Below, one piece after another: positions 1 to 7,228 of a DNA stretch of 64,000 nucleotides (positions within the stretch are counted from its first letter, which is position 1; each line of letters opens with the position of its first letter). The notes beneath the pieces are model-generated. The model saw only the letters and a program-made list of their open reading frames with translations, was not told the DNA's origin and searched no databases. Location of the stretch: contig NZ_CP082918.1 in the NCBI RefSeq assembly GCF_019931755.1, positions 724,001-788,000 on the forward strand, written 5' to 3'. The DNA comes from Sutcliffiella horikoshii. Lineage in GTDB: Bacteria > Bacillota > Bacilli > Bacillales > Bacillaceae_I. Made by a program: the position numbers and the translations under genes.

Positions 1-43
1 TGATTTTACTTTATTAACTGTCGAAAAAAAGGAGGCATCACTC

Positions 44-1039
44 ATGATTAGAACTGCACTACTTAGCAAATGGCATGTGCATGCTCAAGAATATGCAGAA
101 GAAGCAATGCAGAACGAGCACATAACCCTCACACACGTATGGGATGAGCAAAAAGAAAGAGGCCAAGCTTGGGCAGATGAGCTTGGACTTTCCTTTGAAG
201 AAGAGATAGACAACATTTTTAGAAATACAGAGATCGATGCTGTCATTGTCGCTTCTCCAACAAGCATGCATACAGAAATTATCACCAAAGCTGCGAAGCA
301 CGGCAAGCATGTTTTCACGGAAAAGGTGCTTGCAGAAACGGAAGCAGATGTAGCGGCTATTCTCCAAGAGGTAGAGAGACACGGGGTCAAACTGATGGTT
401 TCGCTGCCACGTTTAACAGCGTACTATTATTTATACACGCAACAAGTTGTGGACAAAGGATTATTGGGGAGGCTCACTACCATTCGCTGCCGTGTTGCAC
501 ACAATGGATCCGTTCCCACAGAGCAGCACCCTAATGGTTGGTTGCCAAAACACTTTTACAATAAGGAACTATGTGGAGGCGGTGCATTTATTGATCTAGG
601 CGCCCACCCCATCTACCTGTCAAACCGTCTTGGCGGACAAGTAAAAGCAGTAACCGCCCGCTTCACCCAGACATTTGATCATGAAGTGGACGATAACTCG
701 GTTGCGATTGTTGAGTACCAATCAGGCGCACTCGGTATCTTAGAAACAGGGTTTGTTTCTTCCGGTAGTCCTTTTCAATTGGAGGTTTATGGAACAGAGG
801 GAACTTTAATGATCGAAGATGGTATCATCCGGATCACAAGTATAAACCTTCAAGAAGGTTGGCATTCACCATCAGAAGAAGCACTTCCTAAGAACGCACC
901 ATCTGCAATGACTCAATGGGTCTCAGAAATCAGGACAGGGAAAAAGCCGGATATAAGCTATCAAGACGCTTACTTGCTCACCTTGATTAACGATGCAGCC
1001 CGTCGTTCCAATGAAGAGGGACGTAGAATTGAGATATAA
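44..1039 (+). CDS. Gfo/Idh/MocA family oxidoreductase
   Basis: Predicted NAD(P)-dependent dehydrogenase of 331 aa, normal for the family. An N-terminal Rossmann half contains IDAVIVASPTSMHTE and GKHVFTEK, the cofactor-side motif that usually reads EKP. The C-terminal half contains GGGAFIDLGAHPIYL, typical of the substrate domain. The N-terminal GxGxxG is replaced by ALLSKWHVHAQEY, seen in a subgroup of the family. The substrate, probably a sugar or cyclitol, cannot be inferred. The ATG is preceded by GGAGG at an 8-nt spacing. A bidirectional terminator follows directly, so it may be the last gene of an operon that starts outside the window. Confidence 0.88.
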   Translation: MIRTALLSKWHVHAQEYAEEAMQNEHITLTHVWDEQKERGQAWADELGLSFEEEIDNIFRNTEIDAVIVASPTSMHTEIITKAAKHGKHVFTEKVLAETEADVAAILQEVERHGVKLMVSLPRLTAYYYLYTQQVVDKGLLGRLTTIRCRVAHNGSVPTEQHPNGWLPKHFYNKELCGGGAFIDLGAHPIYLSNRLGGQVKAVTARFTQTFDHEVDDNSVAIVEYQSGALGILETGFVSSGSPFQLEVYGTEGTLMIEDGIIRITSINLQEGWHSPSEEALPKNAPSAMTQWVSEIRTGKKPDISYQDAYLLTLINDAARRSNEEGRRIEI

Positions 1040-1048
1040 ATACTTTTA

Positions 1049-1087
1049 AAACGAAAACGACCAGATATTTTCTGGTCGTTTTCGTTT
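1049..1087. terminator. Bidirectional terminator
   Basis: Perfect 17-bp inverted repeat (arms 1049-1065 and 1071-1087) with a 5-nt loop and A/T-rich flanks. It lies between two convergent genes and can serve both. Confidence 0.85.
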
Positions 1088-1092
1088 CTAGA

Positions 1093-1488
1093 TCATTTAC
1101 TTTTCTCTTCCTCTTCCATGTTAAACCAAAGCGGATCCATTTCATCAACATCGCCGTTATAGTTGATAAGAATCTCTTCGCCAGCCTTAATGTCCTTATA
1201 GGCAAAAAAGTCAAAGACATGTTCGTCAAAGTTGATTTCATATCTTGCATTTGGTTCATATGAATGGTTGAAAAGCATGCCATAGCCAAGCAAAATGGCA
1301 GAGTGGTTAATGCCATATTCGAACGCATAGTCCGCTAATAACGTCTTTTCGATATGTTCATGCTGTTCGTTTGGATAGGATATAACTGGTGCAGAATGAA
1401 ATAGTGTTCCTGCTTTGATATCCTCTGTTGCAAATACGCCTCTATTGAATTCCCCGTCACTTACAGGAGAACTTTTTACTTCGATCAT
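1093..1488 (-). CDS. SET domain-containing protein
   Basis: Small SET-domain protein of 131 aa. Visible landmarks are the N-terminal GRGV-like segment (NRGVFATEDIKAGTLF), the SAM/knot motif NHSYEPNA, and the closing DIKAGEEILINYNG. Bacterial SET proteins of this size are annotated as putative lysine methyltransferases, but targets are unknown. A GTG start 15 nt upstream is possible. The ATG at 1488 is preferred because GGTGA lies 5-7 nt before it. Single-gene unit, convergent with the upstream oxidoreductase. Confidence 0.8.
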   Translation of the reverse strand: MIEVKSSPVSDGEFNRGVFATEDIKAGTLFHSAPVISYPNEQHEHIEKTLLADYAFEYGINHSAILLGYGMLFNHSYEPNARYEINFDEHVFDFFAYKDIKAGEEILINYNGDVDEMDPLWFNMEEEEKSK

Positions 1489-1601
1489 GGTCATCACCTT
1501 CACGTTTCCGAAAAATTTCCTGACCTATTAAGGGTGCCATTTTCTCGATAAGAATGCAACTGGTTAGTTTAAACAATAACCAACTCCACTTTAAAAACAT
1601 G

Positions 1602-1639
1602 AAAAAAGCTCTCCCACATTAGCATTGTGGAAGAGCTCT
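1602..1639 (-). terminator. Terminator of the 115-aa gene
   Basis: Inverted repeat AGCTCT(C/T)CCACA with its complement, loop around TTAGCATT, followed on the minus strand by a T run. Confidence 0.8.
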
Positions 1640-1642
1640 TGA

Positions 1643-1990
1643 TTAAATTCCAATAAAGAAGTACTGCTTATTAGAGCGTTCATATACTGAAACTTGTTCT
1701 GTATAGTCTTTGAAAAATACCTTTTGCATCCTGTTTTCCGCGGTCCTTTTAATTTCCTGCTCAATCTCCAGCATAAGATCTCGAGCAACTTCAACAGGTA
1801 GGTTAAAATGCTTTGCTGCCTCTATATAGGGGTGGCGTTTCACAAGTAAATCGAAATATTGGTCAGGAGTTTCAGCATGCTCTTCATAGGCATATTCCAC
1901 GTCCAGGATAAAATTGTAGAAGAGCTGCTTTTCAAGAGGAAGCTCCGCCACACTGCATTTTACAAGGTATCTATATAAGCTTTCCTTCAT
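1643..1990 (-). CDS. Conserved hypothetical protein, 115 aa
   Basis: I do not recognise the family. The protein is soluble, acidic and predicted mostly helical (KQLFYNFILDVEYAYEEHAE, then PVEVARDLMLEIEQEIKRTA). It has no signal peptide, membrane segment or Cys motif. The start is taken as the ATG at 1990, where GAGGTG sits 6 nt upstream; a GTG start at 1999 would destroy that spacing. It has its own terminator and lies downstream of rpsN on the same strand with a 70-bp gap, so read-through from the Zur-controlled promoter is possible. Confidence 0.7.
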   Translation of the reverse strand: MKESLYRYLVKCSVAELPLEKQLFYNFILDVEYAYEEHAETPDQYFDLLVKRHPYIEAAKHFNLPVEVARDLMLEIEQEIKRTAENRMQKVFFKDYTEQVSVYERSNKQYFFIGI

Positions 1991-2059
1991 CTTAAGCACC
2001 TCATTATCGGTAAAGAGTTTCTAATAGTATATGCATATTAATCGTTGGAAGATGCTATT

Positions 2060-2329
2060 TTACCAACTTGCCTTCTTCACACCAGGAACCTGTCCCTTGT
2101 GAGCAAACTCACGGAATGCAATACGAGACATTTTGAATTTGCGGATATAGCCTCGCGGTCTGCCAGTTACCTCACAACGATTTTTTAAACGGGTAGGGGA
2201 AGAGTCACGCGGTAATTTGCGAAGACCTTCGACATCACCTTTTGCTTTTAATTCTCTGCGGATCTCAGCATACTGCTCAACTAGCTGCTGACGCTTTCTT
2301 TCTTTTGCTACTTTTGATTTCTTTGCCAT
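2060..2329 (-). CDS. rpsN: Ribosomal protein S14, zinc-independent (C-minus) paralogue
   Basis: 30S subunit protein of 89 aa. The C-terminal part carries the S14 signature ([23 protein letters not shown], then [18 protein letters not shown]) but only one Cys. The zinc-ribbon CxxC pairs of the 61-aa S14 are absent, so this is the long zinc-free form. In Bacillus subtilis the equivalent (YhzA) is derepressed by zinc starvation through Zur and substitutes for the zinc form. A Zur-like operator lies directly upstream, in agreement. The ATG has AAAGGAG upstream. Confidence 0.93.
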   Translation of the reverse strand: MAKKSKVAKERKRQQLVEQYAEIRRELKAKGDVEGLRKLPRDSSPTRLKNRCEVTGRPRGYIRKFKMSRIAFREFAHKGQVPGVKKASW

Positions 2330-2352
2330 AATAGAATTCTCTCCTTTGTTGT

Positions 2353-2373
2353 AAATAGTAATCGTTACGATTT
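2353..2373. promoter_or_regulatory. Zur box upstream of rpsN
   Basis: On the minus strand the 21 bp read AAATCGTAAC G ATTACTATTT. Against the Bacillus Zur box AAATCGTAAT N ATTACGATTT, 18 of 20 defined positions match. It lies 24 bp before the rpsN start codon, consistent with repression in zinc sufficiency. Confidence 0.8.
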
Positions 2374-2452
2374 ATTAAAACATATATTGGTCTGGAGTTC
2401 AAATGAAAAGTGTCATCCACCAGCAACAAGCGAACACTTCCACAAAATAATT

Positions 2453-2482
2453 TTTACTCGCCCACATCGAGAATGGTATAAT
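2453..2482 (+). promoter_or_regulatory. Candidate sigma-A promoter for pssA
   Basis: TTTACT at 2453 and a perfect TATAAT at 2477 with an 18-nt spacer. It gives a leader of about 105 nt. That leader contains a weak CCTAA/TTAGG hairpin followed by seven T (2497-2528), which might be an attenuator. Confidence 0.55.
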
Positions 2483-2596
2483 TAAAGAAAGGTGAGCCTA
2501 AGCATGTTCCTTTGTTTAGGTTTTTTTATTTTCTATAGGGGTATGACCCTTTACATATGACAAATGACTTATCAACTGACGGAGTGATGATTATTT

Positions 2597-3310
2597 ATGC
2601 GAATGAGGACGCGTCTTATTAAAAGCATCCCCAACATGTTCACATTGGGGAATTTATTTTGCGGATTCTTATCGATCGGTTTTGCCGCAAGTGGACAATA
2701 TAGTAACGCAGCAATTTTAATCCTGATCGGAATGATGCTCGACAGTATGGACGGTCGCCTGGCGAGGATGTTGAATGCAGATGGAGAGCTAGGGAAAGAA
2801 CTCGATTCTTTAGCTGACGTCGTTACATTCGGTGTGGCACCTTCCTTTTTAGTTTATTACACGTATTTTTATCAGTTCGGCATACTGGGCATGGCCATTG
2901 CAGGTTTATTTCCACTGTTTGGTGCTTACAGATTGGCCCGTTTCAATATAAGTACAAGCAAGTCTTCCGGTAAATACTTTACGGGAGTTCCAATCACTGC
3001 TGCTGGTGGTATACTGGCTCTGTTGACGCTATTCGGAAATTTGATACCACAGATTGTGACAACAGTCATTTTCACAGCGTTTTGTTTCTTGATGGTCAGC
3101 AAAATAAAGATTCCAAGCTTTAAGGATGTCCCGCTACCGAAATACGGAACGATTGTTACCTTGTTTTTAGGAGCGTCTCTATTTATCGTTTATAAAGGAA
3201 CATATGCACAATATCCTTATCTCATCTATATAGCAATTCCATTGTATATCGCATTTCTTGCGTACAGATTTGTACGTGTGCGTGGGAAGAATAGACGGGA
3301 AACGGACTAA
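2597..3310 (+). CDS. pssA: CDP-diacylglycerol-serine O-phosphatidyltransferase
   Basis: Membrane enzyme that makes phosphatidylserine from CDP-diacylglycerol and serine, the first step to phosphatidylethanolamine. At about residues 48-75 it shows the CDP-alcohol phosphotransferase signature DG-x2-AR-x8-G-x3-D-x3-D (DGRLARMLNADGELGKELD). Several hydrophobic membrane segments run from residue 12 to about 225, and the length of 237 aa is usual for short PssA. It is not followed by a psd gene here. A terminator follows directly, so it is probably monocistronic. Confidence 0.92.
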   Translation: MRMRTRLIKSIPNMFTLGNLFCGFLSIGFAASGQYSNAAILILIGMMLDSMDGRLARMLNADGELGKELDSLADVVTFGVAPSFLVYYTYFYQFGILGMAIAGLFPLFGAYRLARFNISTSKSSGKYFTGVPITAAGGILALLTLFGNLIPQIVTTVIFTAFCFLMVSKIKIPSFKDVPLPKYGTIVTLFLGASLFIVYKGTYAQYPYLIYIAIPLYIAFLAYRFVRVRGKNRRETD

Positions 3311-3319
3311 GCTTGAATG

Positions 3320-3352
3320 GACTTACCTTTTATATAGGTGGGTCTTTTTTTT
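3320..3352 (+). terminator. Terminator of pssA
   Basis: Stem GACTTACC / GGTGGGTC (two G-U pairs) followed by eight T. Confidence 0.8.
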
Positions 3353-3365
3353 ATGCAAAAATCCA

Positions 3366-3396
3366 TTGAACTTCACGTTAACGTCAATGGTAAACT
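3366..3396 (+). promoter_or_regulatory. MerR-type promoter with operator in a 19-nt spacer
   Basis: TTGAAC (3366-3371) and TAAACT (3391-3396) are separated by 19 nt, the lengthened spacer typical of MerR-activated promoters. The spacer contains the near-perfect palindrome TTCACGTT AACGTCAA (3372-3387, 7 of 8 arm positions). It lies 40 bp upstream of the merR gene, so autoregulation is likely. Confidence 0.6.
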
Positions 3397-3435
3397 ATAA
3401 CTATCTATATTTTCAGAAAAAGGGATGAGTTCTGC

Positions 3436-3822
3436 ATGTACACGATTTCGCAACTAGCCAATGAATTTCAAATATCCACTAGGACTGTCCGCTACTATGA
3501 GGAGTTGGGGTTACTGGAACCTTCCCGTTCTGATGGAAACCAGCGAGTCTTTTCTAAAAGGGAGTATGCCCGCCTAAAACTGATTACAAGGGGGAAGCGG
3601 TATGGCTTTCAGCTTGATGAAATTAAAGAAATGGTCACCTTGTTTGATAAAGACCGCACTGGTACTAAGCAACTTCAGAAAACCATTGAATACGGGATAA
3701 TGAAAGTAGCAGAAGTAGAAGAAAGGATACGAGAGCTCACCGAACTGAAGGATGAAATGAATGAACTTCTCACAGATTTTCAAAAAAGGTTAGGAGGAGA
3801 AACGCATGGCGATATCACGTAA
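3436..3822 (+). CDS. MerR family transcriptional regulator
   Basis: A 128-aa regulator with the N-terminal winged HTH of the MerR family (MYTISQLANEFQISTRTVRYYEELGLLEPSR), a second wing, and a C-terminal coiled coil (VEERIRELTELKDEMNELL). No metal-binding Cys pair is visible at the C terminus, arguing against a metal sensor. The stop codon overlaps the acyl-CoA dehydrogenase start by 17 nt, so the two are translationally coupled. Relatives next to acyl-CoA catabolism genes (LiuR type) control branched-chain amino acid or fatty acid degradation. That role is inferred from context. Confidence 0.85.
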   Translation: MYTISQLANEFQISTRTVRYYEELGLLEPSRSDGNQRVFSKREYARLKLITRGKRYGFQLDEIKEMVTLFDKDRTGTKQLQKTIEYGIMKVAEVEERIRELTELKDEMNELLTDFQKRLGGETHGDIT

Positions 3823-5512
3823 TTTTTTCACAGAGGATAAGCACCTGCAGCAAGTGCTCAAAAAGCACTTAGAGCCTGAATTCTATGAATGGGCAGAGAA
3901 AGAGCTGACAGAATTTGGCGAGAGTTGTGCAAATGAAATAGAGGAGCGTGCGGTCCATACAGATCGGGAGGGGCAGCCTAGGCTTATAAAATACAATAAA
4001 ATGGGCGAGGACGTTTCAGAGGTTTGGGTCAATGAGGGGTACAAGAAAACCGTCACGGAAACATACAATAGAGGAATTGTCGGATATGTCCATAAGGATA
4101 TTCCGGAGCTCGGTCAAAAGGGCAACTACTTATACTCGTATGCGCAAGGCTATGTGCTTTCACAGACAGAGCCTGGGTTTTACTGTCCGGTTACGCTTAC
4201 TATGGCTACTGCTTACCTGCTTGAACATTATGCCGATGACCATGTAAAGGGGAAATTCCTGCCGCATGTCATTTCGACTGGTGAGGTGGAACTTTTTGAA
4301 GGAGCGACATTTTTGACGGAAAGGCAAGGCGGGTCAGATGTCGGGGCGAACGAGACGCAAGCGGTGCCACACCCAAATAAGGATACCTATCTATTGACTG
4401 GTGAAAAATACTTTGCTTCCAATGCCGGGCAGTGCGGTGTTGCGATGGTGTTGGCAAGGATACCAGGGGCACCTAAAGGAACGAGGGGACTCAGTCTTTT
4501 TGCTGTTCCTTGGAAAAAGGAAGATGGGAGTGGCAAGCTGAATGGCATTGAAATTCGACGTTTGAAGGATAAAATCGGTGTCAGGGCGGTTCCTTCCGCA
4601 GAGGTTCTGTTCAACGATGCAGAAGGGTATCTTGTAGGGGAGCCTAGCAAGGGCATCCATTATATGATGGAGGCATTGAACTTGTCGCGTGTTTGTAATG
4701 CGATTGCGTCTCTTGGAATCATGGAAAGGGCATACTCAGAAGCACGTAATTATGCTAACAGCCGTGTGACTTTTGGCGACAGGCTGATTAATTTTCCGAT
4801 GATCCGTGAATCCTTGGTCGATATGGCTGTAAAACAAGAGGTGGAGCTGAGTGCTAGTTTTGAGCTTGTGGCACTTTTTGATCGGGTTATGCGAAATGAT
4901 GGGGCCAAAGTATCAGAAGAAGAAATTGCATTGAATAGATTGCTGATTGCGTTATTGAAAAAAGAAACGGCAGAACAGGCCGTCCATTTTTCCCATGAAG
5001 CAATTGAAATGCATGGAGGAAATGGCTTCATTGAAGATTTTGTAACACCGAGGCTGCTTCGGGATGCCCAGGTGTTAACCGTCTGGGAAGGAACCGCAAA
5101 CATTCTCGGGATGGAAGTGCTCAGGCTGATGAGCCGTTTTAAAGTGGAACGTATTTTCATAGAGTCCATGAGAAAGAGGTTGTCTTCTTTTCACATTGAG
5201 ACTCCTATAAAAGAACCGGTAGAGGAAGCTTTAGTGAAACTTCAAGAGTTATGCCATTATACGAGCAGCTGTGCGCCTGAGATCCAAACTGTTTATTCCA
5301 AAAAGATTGCTAGTCTGATGGTGAAGATCTTTGAAAGTGTGGTTGCATTGGACGGGGCTAATGCAGGTGATCCTCGTGAAAAGGCGAAAGCCGAACTGTT
5401 CCTCCAAATGACTTGGAAAGATTCGGACACGTGGTATGATACAGAAAATAAGAGGCTTCAATACTTCGACTTGATTGTAAACTGGGAGGAGAGTTCGGTT
5501 GTAGTGGAATAG
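3806..5512 (+). CDS. Acyl-CoA dehydrogenase, AidB-like
   Basis: Flavoprotein of 568 aa, longer than the roughly 380-aa short-chain enzymes and matching the AidB/long form with extra N- and C-terminal helices. FAD/substrate motifs are visible: TLTMATAYLLEHY, FLTERQGGSDVGANE at about residues 170-184, and near the end of the core EMHGGNGFIEDF and LLRDAQVLTVWEGTANI. It probably oxidises a branched or medium-chain acyl-CoA with electrons to ETF. Start: ATG with AGGAGGAG upstream, inside the merR coding end. No ETF, thiolase or CoA-ligase gene is nearby. Confidence 0.85.
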   Translation: MAISRNFFTEDKHLQQVLKKHLEPEFYEWAEKELTEFGESCANEIEERAVHTDREGQPRLIKYNKMGEDVSEVWVNEGYKKTVTETYNRGIVGYVHKDIPELGQKGNYLYSYAQGYVLSQTEPGFYCPVTLTMATAYLLEHYADDHVKGKFLPHVISTGEVELFEGATFLTERQGGSDVGANETQAVPHPNKDTYLLTGEKYFASNAGQCGVAMVLARIPGAPKGTRGLSLFAVPWKKEDGSGKLNGIEIRRLKDKIGVRAVPSAEVLFNDAEGYLVGEPSKGIHYMMEALNLSRVCNAIASLGIMERAYSEARNYANSRVTFGDRLINFPMIRESLVDMAVKQEVELSASFELVALFDRVMRNDGAKVSEEEIALNRLLIALLKKETAEQAVHFSHEAIEMHGGNGFIEDFVTPRLLRDAQVLTVWEGTANILGMEVLRLMSRFKVERIFIESMRKRLSSFHIETPIKEPVEEALVKLQELCHYTSSCAPEIQTVYSKKIASLMVKIFESVVALDGANAGDPREKAKAELFLQMTWKDSDTWYDTENKRLQYFDLIVNWEESSVVVE

Positions 5513-5522
5513 AGGATATAAA

Positions 5523-5559
5523 AACAGGCAGCCCGCAAAGGCTGCCTGTTCCAATTTTT
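5523..5559. terminator. Bidirectional terminator
   Basis: Perfect 11-bp stem AACAGGCAGCC / GGCTGCCTGTT with A/T-rich flanks between convergent genes. Confidence 0.85.
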
Positions 5560-5560
5560 C

Positions 5561-6997
5561 TTATGCTACACGCTTTTCTTCACTGCTAGACTTCATGTTA
5601 CGATGTTTCCAAATTTGACTTACAAACCATCCAAGTACCGTGAAGGTTAACACAGAACCTATGAGTAAGGAGGTGTTATAATCCATTCCGAAACCTTCTG
5701 GTGCGTAGAAGATATACGTGCAGACAACTCCTGACATGAATAATGCCGGAACGCTTGCAATCCAGTGGAATTTATTTTCTTTTAGAAGATACATAGCCGC
5801 TGTCCAAAGCATCACAGTGGCAACAAGCTGGTTTGTCCAGCCAACATATCTCCAAAGGAAAGTGTAGTCGATTGTAGCAAGGTAAAGGGCAGGTGCAGCC
5901 AGCAACAAGGTTACTAGTAGCACTTTTACCTTCCCTTCCATATTGAAAAACTTTGAAAATACTTCCGTTAATATCATTCTGGAAGATCGCAGTGCGGTAT
6001 CCCCTGTTGTAATTGGAAGGATGATAACGCCAAGGATGGCAAGAATCCCACCTAGTGTACCTAATAAGGAAATAGAAATTTCGTTAACGACATAAGATGG
6101 TCCCCCAAGGGCAAGTGCTTCTTGCAATCCGCCAGTTCCATTAAAGAATGTCATACCAGCTGCTGCCCATACGAGTGCGATCATTCCCTCTGTAATCATC
6201 GCTCCGTAGAAAATTTTACGGCCATGTGATTCCTTTTTCATCGTGCAAGCGACAATTGGACTTTGTGTACAATGAAATCCAGAGATCGCTCCACAAGAGA
6301 TGGTGACCATCAATAGCGGCCAGATTGGCAGTTCCTGAGGGTGCAAGTTTGCAAATGTCAGGTTTGGAATCTGTTTGTCGGTAAATAATAGTGCAACAGC
6401 AATGGCAACTGCCATGAAAAGCAGGATTGCCCCAAGTAATGGATATATTTTACCGATTACTCGATTGACCGGTAATAGAGTAGCCAATAAAAAATACCCG
6501 AAAATTAATAGTAAGGCCACCATGAAGCTAAGTGGTGTTAATTGAGCGATCAGTTGGGCAGGTCCAGCTGTAAAAGCCGCAGCCACAAGTACCATTAATA
6601 CAAGAGATACCACATAAATGAGTGACTTCACTACATTGCCAAGATATTTTCCAACAATGGTCGGATATTGAGCCCCGTTATGGCGCAAGGATAACATACC
6701 TGAAAAGTAATCATGGACTGCTCCGGCAAATATACTTCCTACCACAATCCAAATGAAAGCCACTGGACCATACAATGCCCCAAGGATGGCCCCGTAGATA
6801 GGGCCCAATCCAGCGATATTCAATAGCTGAATTAAATTTCCCTTCCACCAAGGCATAGGAACAAAGTCGAAATCGTCCCTTTTCGTATAAGCAGGAGTAG
6901 GGGTCTGATCATTAATAACAAAAACCCGTTCAACGAATTTAGAATAAAACACATAACCTAGAACTAGAAAAATAAGTGCGCCGAAAAATGTGATCAT
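5561..6997 (-). CDS. cstA: CstA family carbon starvation protein (peptide/pyruvate transporter)
   Basis: Polytopic membrane protein of 478 aa with about 13 hydrophobic segments. Family landmarks include WWKGNLIQLLNIAGLGPIYG, GAVHDYFSGMLSLRHNGAQ, SGFHCTQSPIVACTMKKE and TGDTALRSSRMILTE. CstA/BtsT proteins take up pyruvate or peptides under carbon limitation; the substrate here is not decided by sequence. I place the start at the ATG at 6997, with AGGAGG 9 nt upstream; an upstream ATG at 7039 lacks such a site. The size is that of the short Bacillus form, not the ~700-aa enterobacterial one. Confidence 0.88.
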   Translation of the reverse strand: MITFFGALIFLVLGYVFYSKFVERVFVINDQTPTPAYTKRDDFDFVPMPWWKGNLIQLLNIAGLGPIYGAILGALYGPVAFIWIVVGSIFAGAVHDYFSGMLSLRHNGAQYPTIVGKYLGNVVKSLIYVVSLVLMVLVAAAFTAGPAQLIAQLTPLSFMVALLLIFGYFLLATLLPVNRVIGKIYPLLGAILLFMAVAIAVALLFTDKQIPNLTFANLHPQELPIWPLLMVTISCGAISGFHCTQSPIVACTMKKESHGRKIFYGAMITEGMIALVWAAAGMTFFNGTGGLQEALALGGPSYVVNEISISLLGTLGGILAILGVIILPITTGDTALRSSRMILTEVFSKFFNMEGKVKVLLVTLLLAAPALYLATIDYTFLWRYVGWTNQLVATVMLWTAAMYLLKENKFHWIASVPALFMSGVVCTYIFYAPEGFGMDYNTSLLIGSVLTFTVLGWFVSQIWKHRNMKSSSEEKRVA

Positions 6998-7164
6998 GCT
7001 GCTCTCCTCCTGTTGTGTGAAAATTACAATTTCAAACATTTTAACACGTTTAAGCGGAAAAACAACAGATTATTCTGAAAAAATTAAATTTTTTGTATAA
7101 TAAACCGTTTTCATGTCGGATTTGATTTATTGGGTGAAAGAATAGTGTTAATATTCGCCATATA

Positions 7165-7193
7165 TTGCTTTGCCCATAGATATGGCATACAAT
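7165..7193 (+). promoter_or_regulatory. Candidate sigma-A promoter for the histidine kinase
   Basis: TTGCTT, 17-nt spacer, TACAAT; the start codon is 36 bp further on. The 7040-7164 stretch otherwise holds only A/T-rich sequence. Confidence 0.5.
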
Positions 7194-7228
7194 GAAAGCT
7201 GATTACTAGACAGCTCAGAGATTCGAGA

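Noticed and set aside
19..25. TGTCGAA (0A-box-like) before the first gene
   Set aside because: It abuts the ribosome binding site rather than a promoter, and this heptamer is expected about eight times by chance in the window.
2497..2528. Attenuator in the pssA leader
   Set aside because: The stem is only five A/T-rich pairs; too weak to call, mentioned only under the promoter entry.
3806..3822. Frameshift between the MerR and acyl-CoA dehydrogenase genes
   Set aside because: Both frames are complete with their own starts and stops; the 17-nt overlap has a proper ribosome binding site, so it is normal coupling.
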